Below, piece after piece: positions 58,873 through 64,000 of a stretch of 64,000 nucleotides of DNA; within the stretch, counting starts at the first letter, position 1; every line of letters begins with the position of its first letter. Both the position numbers and the translations under genes were made by a program. The stretch spans positions 1,127,001 to 1,191,000 of the forward strand of contig JAWUZG010000070.1 of the NCBI GenBank assembly GCA_036785705.1, given 5' to 3'. Below the pieces are notes generated by a model. That model made no database searches and was not told where the DNA came from. It worked only from the letters and a program-made list of their open reading frames with translations. The stretch is from Acanthornis magna. Taxonomy: Eukaryota; Chordata; Aves; Passeriformes; Acanthizidae.

Positions 58873-61800
58873 CTGTAAGCACAAGGGCCAGATCCATTAC
58901 AATATCAGATACACATTCCTACCTCACCCTGGGATAAGAAGAAGATTAGGAGCTGGAATACTATTACATCTCTTAGCTGACTGTCTACATAAGTCAGATA
59001 CTTTGGACGTGGCTATTTAAGCTGAGGCTCTGTGGGACAAACTTCTCTGATAACATTCTTCTCATAGCAACAAGTATGATCAAAACAAACTGTATTTTCT
59101 GAGTATTCAGAGAAGATTCCTTCCTTTCTAATAGCTTCCCATTTTCACAGGCTACTACCTTGGGCATCTCCATGGAGCCCAGTATTTCAAAACTTGAGTG
59201 CATTTCTGCCTCACTTTACTTAAGCTTATCCAGCCCTGCTGAGGTTTTATCAATAGTGAGAAATCACAGGACTTAGCCAAATTTACACAAGATATTCAGT
59301 CAGGGTTACTCCATGCTGATGCAGCTGTCCTGAACCCTGGTCTCTTCTCTGGGATAACTTATATTGAATAGAAACCCAAAAGCACAAATAGGTCAAAATG
59401 GTTGTTGATCACTTTTGACTTCCAAACTGATCTTCATCTGGTACCTCTGCTGGTGTCTGATGAGCAAGTCTTCACTAAACTTGAGGTTTTGCAACCTCAG
59501 TAAAAAAGAAAAAGAAAATTAATTAAACAAAAGCTAGGATTGTTGAAAAGATGACCTAAGAAAGTCAGCATCTAAATCCTTTTCACATTAAATAGGAACA
59601 GGATAGTTTTTCTCATATGAATTCCTGCCATGGAAACTTAATCTTCTTCTTCCTAGTATCCCAGTTCCACCCAAGGGGAAAAAATAAAATTGCAATCTAT
59701 TGTAGCTGAATGGCCAACCTGTTTCTCACAATCCTAAGGTATTTTTCATGCTACATCAGGCAGGTGATGCCAACAAATACTGCCATTCCCTCCAGCATTC
59801 TCCTGGTTTCCATATTGCAGGCATCAGGAGCAATACTCAGGTATTTGAGCAACCAGCAGCCAATTCAGCACTGTGTAATTTTTATCACTTTCCTGCTGAG
59901 CAGTTCAGAATAATTTCAATTGTGAAATAAACAACCAACTTTCTGGCTTTTATTTGTCCACTCACAGAGGCAGTTCAAGCCTGTAATTCCCAGTGGGATT
60001 TTAAAGCACTTAGCACTTCACAGGAGGCATTTGATGGGAGTGGGTCCAATGGCTTCAGACACAGCAATCCAAATGCATTTCTGCACTAACTCCATTTAAT
60101 TCCACAGCCATGTAAGCAGCACAGGCAGATTTTGTGGTCAAATTCAGAAGAGGAACTATGAGAAAAGCACAGGAACTAAAGGAAGGCTACAGTCGCAGGC
60201 TGCCAAAAGCAGAGGAACACTCTTCTGCAGCCTGGTTAATGAGAAATGTGGTTTCAAATCCCATTACGTGGGAAAAGCTGTAGCAACCAGAACATCCTTA
60301 TTTCCAGAGGATCACTCTCACTACAGAGCTGCAGAGCCCAGGGATAGCAGTAGTGCCATGCCCTGGTCAAGGACAAATCCTTAGCCAAGAATATGTGGTG
60401 AGGTTGACCATAATCACCGAGATGAGGAATACTGCACATGTCAGGGAGTATTTTGCAGGCTGAACATGTTTCAGAAAACTCTGATCCTTTCTTGGTTTTT
60501 AATCTCAGCTGAGTATCAACTAACCATAATTAGTACCTACAGTGGCTGAGAGCTTTGAAATAGTATTTTGTGAGGAAACACACAGTGTTCTTCTCACTGT
60601 TTAAGTACAAAGACTTGTTCTCATATCTGATCTCACAGATTCTGTCATCAACACTTTCCAAGGGAATACGAAGGGCAGCTTGTCCTCACAGCGTACACAG
60701 CTGGTGTATTATTGTGACATGTTATTAACCTTCTTCACTCTTTGGGAACAAACTAAACAGCACAAACAGCAGAGAAACAGCAAAATTCATGGCCAAGAAA
60801 CACCTCTGAATGCAAAAGGATGAGGATAAGCTTCTGGTTTCGTTTACCAGATGCCAGAATATGGAGAGAGCAAGGCTTGTCCCAGTGTTTAACCTCTTGA
60901 AATACTTGTATTCCTGCCTCTGAGACACATATCTGCTGATGCCACATTAAGCACCTGAAAGTTGACACCACTACATAGATTAAGTGAGTTTCTTTGTGAC
61001 ACAGGACTTCTTTTTAATTCATTAAAACATGAGCAAAGTGAATAGTTGAGGTCCAGTAAAAAGCTTACAGGAAGAAACTCTAGCTGAAAAATAGTACTAT
61101 AGACATTCAAATTCCATAATTCCTTAAATAAAGCAAGCTGGGGTAAGCAGTAGCAAGCCCTGCACTTTAAATGCTGAGGGTCAGCACAACTGAAGCCTTA
61201 AAGCAACTTTTGTTCTGTTTCTCCCTAATCAGAACCAACGCTGCAATTATTTCCCAGCCCACATGGCTGATCCCTGCTACTTCTGATGATGGAATCTCAG
61301 ATTTAATCAATGCAACTCCTCCGTTCCTGTCAACTGGATTTTTGTAGTTCAAAACAACAAAGGTTTCTGACATGTCCCTTTTTCTCCCCCATGCCCACCA
61401 AAAAGTTGGGGAGGGTGAAATTAGTTGTCTGCTAAGCAGAACCGTGCAGCATAAGGACAAAGCCTGCATGTGCCATAACTGCCTTTCTTTTGGAGGCTCC
61501 TTGGTAATTTTAACTCTCATAATACAATACCAAGCCTTCCAAGTGGGTTCTTGTTTCCAAGAGTTTCCCTGCAGTGTCTGATTCGCTCAATTCTCTTTCT
61601 CCCGTACCACTGAGGCAGAAACGTCAATGCTTTGTATCCTGTGGAGTGCTACAAACATGCTCCCACACCACTGACTGCTCACAGCACTTTCTATAGTGCC
61701 TAGGTATTTTCACCACTCTAGAAAAGTGCACGGATTTCTTGGACATCCTAAACGTGGCCAACCTTTTTTAATCCAGTCCAAAGTCATGCAGTTTTTCCCT

Positions 61801-64000
61801 GTAAGACAGGCACTGTCACTGCCCTTGTCCGGAAATCACCCAAAGAAGTCCCTGCTACCTCTGCCTTTGCATTCAGTTGCCTCATGGAGTGAAGCTCATG
61901 GAATGGAAGCTCTTTCATCACTGCCTGGTTCAGCATTGATCCTGCTGTGCCACTTACTCCTTCTGGGACATCATCCAGATCCAACTGCTTCTCCTATTCC
62001 CACCTAACCCTACCTATTGTGCCAAAGGAAACTGACACCATAGAAAAGCAATGTCTTGGCAGAGCATCAGATCAACCTGTAGTTCAAAGGACATTTTAAA
62101 TCAGCCAAGTTAGCACTCGGTGGGCTTTTACACCCTTTCCTCTAAGCTCAGCTCTAAGTGACAGGTATAGACAATAACTTGGCAGTCCTAGAATGCTCAA
62201 CTCACCTTCTGCTGGTGAGACTTAGGATCATAAAGAACATAAAAACGAAGAGATCGTTTCGGGGAAAGGAAATGTTTGAAGGGAGTGGGAAAAATTCTAT
62301 GATAACAGCCTAATAGCAAAGCATAACTTAAAAACACAATGAAAATTAAAAAGCTTTTGTGACTAACTCTGTATGGTGATGCTAACTCCTTTTGCCAGCA
62401 GAGGCAGAAACTAAAAAGCAGTATCATCGTCTTTGTTAAGCTCAAATAGTTTTCTCGCTTTAATAGTGGCTCTGCAAATTCTCTCCTCTGAATAAATCTC
62501 TTGGGGAAGTAAAAAGCACGTGTGGTCCACCTCTTTTCAAGAAAGATTTGGGAAAGGGCATATTAGAGAGCTTGGCATTTCTTTCTGAAGTCCAAAGGTT
62601 GGTAGAGGTTTTTCCTAAAAATATCACACAGAAATTAAGTGGATGGCTGAAAAAAAAAAAGAAAAATATTATCAGGTTATGAAAATTCTTCCTTTATGTT
62701 GCTTTGTAGTCTTGGAACTCAAGAAACTGAATTAACCTACTGAGTGACATCAAATGGGGTGCAGCCGACCTCATTATGCTACAGTCCTCCTTCAGACTAT
62801 AGCCAGCACTGCTGGGAGAGGCAGTGCCTTTCCATTTGGAGGAAGGGAGGGAGGGAGTAATTAACAGCTGAGCCCTGTCTCCCTGTCACTGAAGGAATAG
62901 AGACCAATTGAATTAAAAGGAAGCCACAAAACAGGAGCAAAAGCCAAACTGACAGAAATTTTAAAAGCCTTGGAGCTGGAGGCCCCCAAACTACTTAATA
63001 TTTGAACCCCATTCTATTCAAGGCATTAGACTTCATAGAGGAATGCAGAAGACTTTTTCAAAGCAAATGCCAAAACCCATTGAACTTTTCCTTCCAAGAA
63101 AGTGACTGTATCACCGTGGAAAACTGACAGGTCTCCAAAGACAAGATGGAGAAATGTTACGTTATGTTGCCTTTGGATCACCAATTCTGTGTCAAAACTC
63201 AGCAGGCAGCTGATGAACTCTTAGAATGGTCAGACTTTGGGGTCTAACTCCTGCTGGAACCTTGGGCTGCACAAATGCATTGTGTAAGATTTAAGTTCAT
63301 TTTGCTAATCAACATTTTGAACATGATACAGAAGCAAGTTGTTTTCTCCTGTTACATTAACTAGAAACAATAACCACTTCCTAAAAAACTACATTTGTAG
63401 CAAAGGAGAAACAGCTTTAATGGAATCAGGGATTTCTAATGACTATTGGTTATCTATCCTATAAAATACCAGGAACTGGAATTTTAAAATTTTGTCCCCT
63501 GACATTTCTAACTCTCTCCAGAAATAAACAGAATTAATTCGTGACTTTCAGTAAAAATGATGGTGCTTGAATTCAGATTAAAGTAAGTAATTTCATAATA
63601 ATTGAACTTGTTAAGAAAGTAGCATTCAACAAAGCATATTTAAGTAATATGCAATTATTAACTATATAACTCTATTAGTAACCACTTCCTGTGTTCAGAA
63701 TGTCCAGAAACATGAAGCCCCATCATATTTTGGCAGCAGTTACATTGGGAAAATACTTTATCTATAAAGACATATCTCTCTGAAAACTCAAGATCTGAGG
63801 AAAAAAAATACTGAAAGTGATGAAAGAATCTCCTGGTGTTCTCTCCATTCAGGAAAGCTTATACTTAATATTATGTATGGTTTTCTCAGATGGGATCTAG
63901 TCTAAAAATAGCATTATACTGAGAAAAAATACCCTGCACATACAAGGCTTCATTTTTAAGAGAGCATTGAGATTAGTATCTCACTCTTAAAAATAAAATA
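58873..64000 (-). other. ANK2: ANK2 intron upstream of repeat 2, cut by window end
   Basis: The expected exon for repeat 1 (family motif SNASFLRAARAGN ... DINTCNQ) is not present, so it must lie beyond 64000. A weak translated resemblance to a CR1-type endonuclease exists at 61209-61340 on the minus strand, and a GGGA tract at 62842-62858. No promoter or first exon recognised. Confidence 0.75.

Noticed and set aside
58873..64000. Search for the repeat 1 exon or an ANK2 first exon
   Set aside because: No sequence encoding SNASFLRAARAGN or DINTCNQ was found on the minus strand.
1..64000. Prokaryotic, phage, CRISPR or novel multi-gene system
   Set aside because: The whole window is a single vertebrate gene with spliceosomal introns and CR1 elements; nothing supports such a system.

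Overview
The window is eukaryotic genomic DNA, almost certainly from a bird. It holds one recognisable gene, ANK2 (ankyrin-2, also called ankyrin-B), transcribed from the minus strand and cut at both ends. The bird assignment rests on three CR1 LINE copies or fragments (about 27070-27325, 45107-45170 and 50433-50692), including ones that end in the CR1 3' terminus of the ATTCTATGATTCT type. It is also supported by the near-identity of the protein to tetrapod ankyrin-2 and by fairly compact introns. I cannot name the species.

Transcription runs from high to low coordinates. I place 22 coding exons between 58872 and 1120, each with AG acceptor and GT donor, joining to 2507 nt (835 codons plus 2 nt) with no stop or frameshift. 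They encode ankyrin repeats 2 to 24 of the 24-repeat membrane-binding domain, then a short linker (motif [18 protein letters not shown]), then an acidic segment ([13 protein letters not shown] ... [11 protein letters not shown]) leading toward the ZU5 region. ANK2 rather than ANK1 or ANK3 is chosen from the linker and acidic segment. The first exon(s) with the N-terminus and repeat 1 should lie above 64000; the exons for ZU5-ZU5-UPA, death domain and tail should lie below 1.

Layout from gene 5' to 3': repeats 2-3 (58.9-58.2 kb); a 12.8 kb intron with a CR1 copy; repeat 4 (45.4 kb); repeats 5-6 and an 8-codon microexon (42.2-41.5 kb); repeats 7-8 (39.7-38.3 kb); a 7.9 kb intron; repeats 9-11 (30.4-29.5 kb); repeats 12-13 (26.7-26.3 kb); repeats 14-16 (23.9-23.3 kb); repeats 17-24 (21.6-13.1 kb), with repeat 18 inside a CpG island next to a local tandem duplication; the linker exon (8.0 kb); and the acidic exon (1.3-1.1 kb). 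Most repeat exons are exactly 99 bp in phase 0, one repeat per exon. Pairs 5/6, 10/11, 15/16 and 19/20 are fused into single exons.

The remaining sequence is intron. It holds CR1 remnants, short tandem repeats, some G-quadruplex-type runs, an AT-rich block and a dispersed duplicated segment. I found no second gene, RNA gene, CRISPR, phage or novel multi-gene system. The most interesting points are the microexon with a UGC-type neural splicing signature, a donor site made of a GU repeat, an intragenic CpG island over the repeat 18 exon, and a tandem array carrying decoy 5' splice sites.
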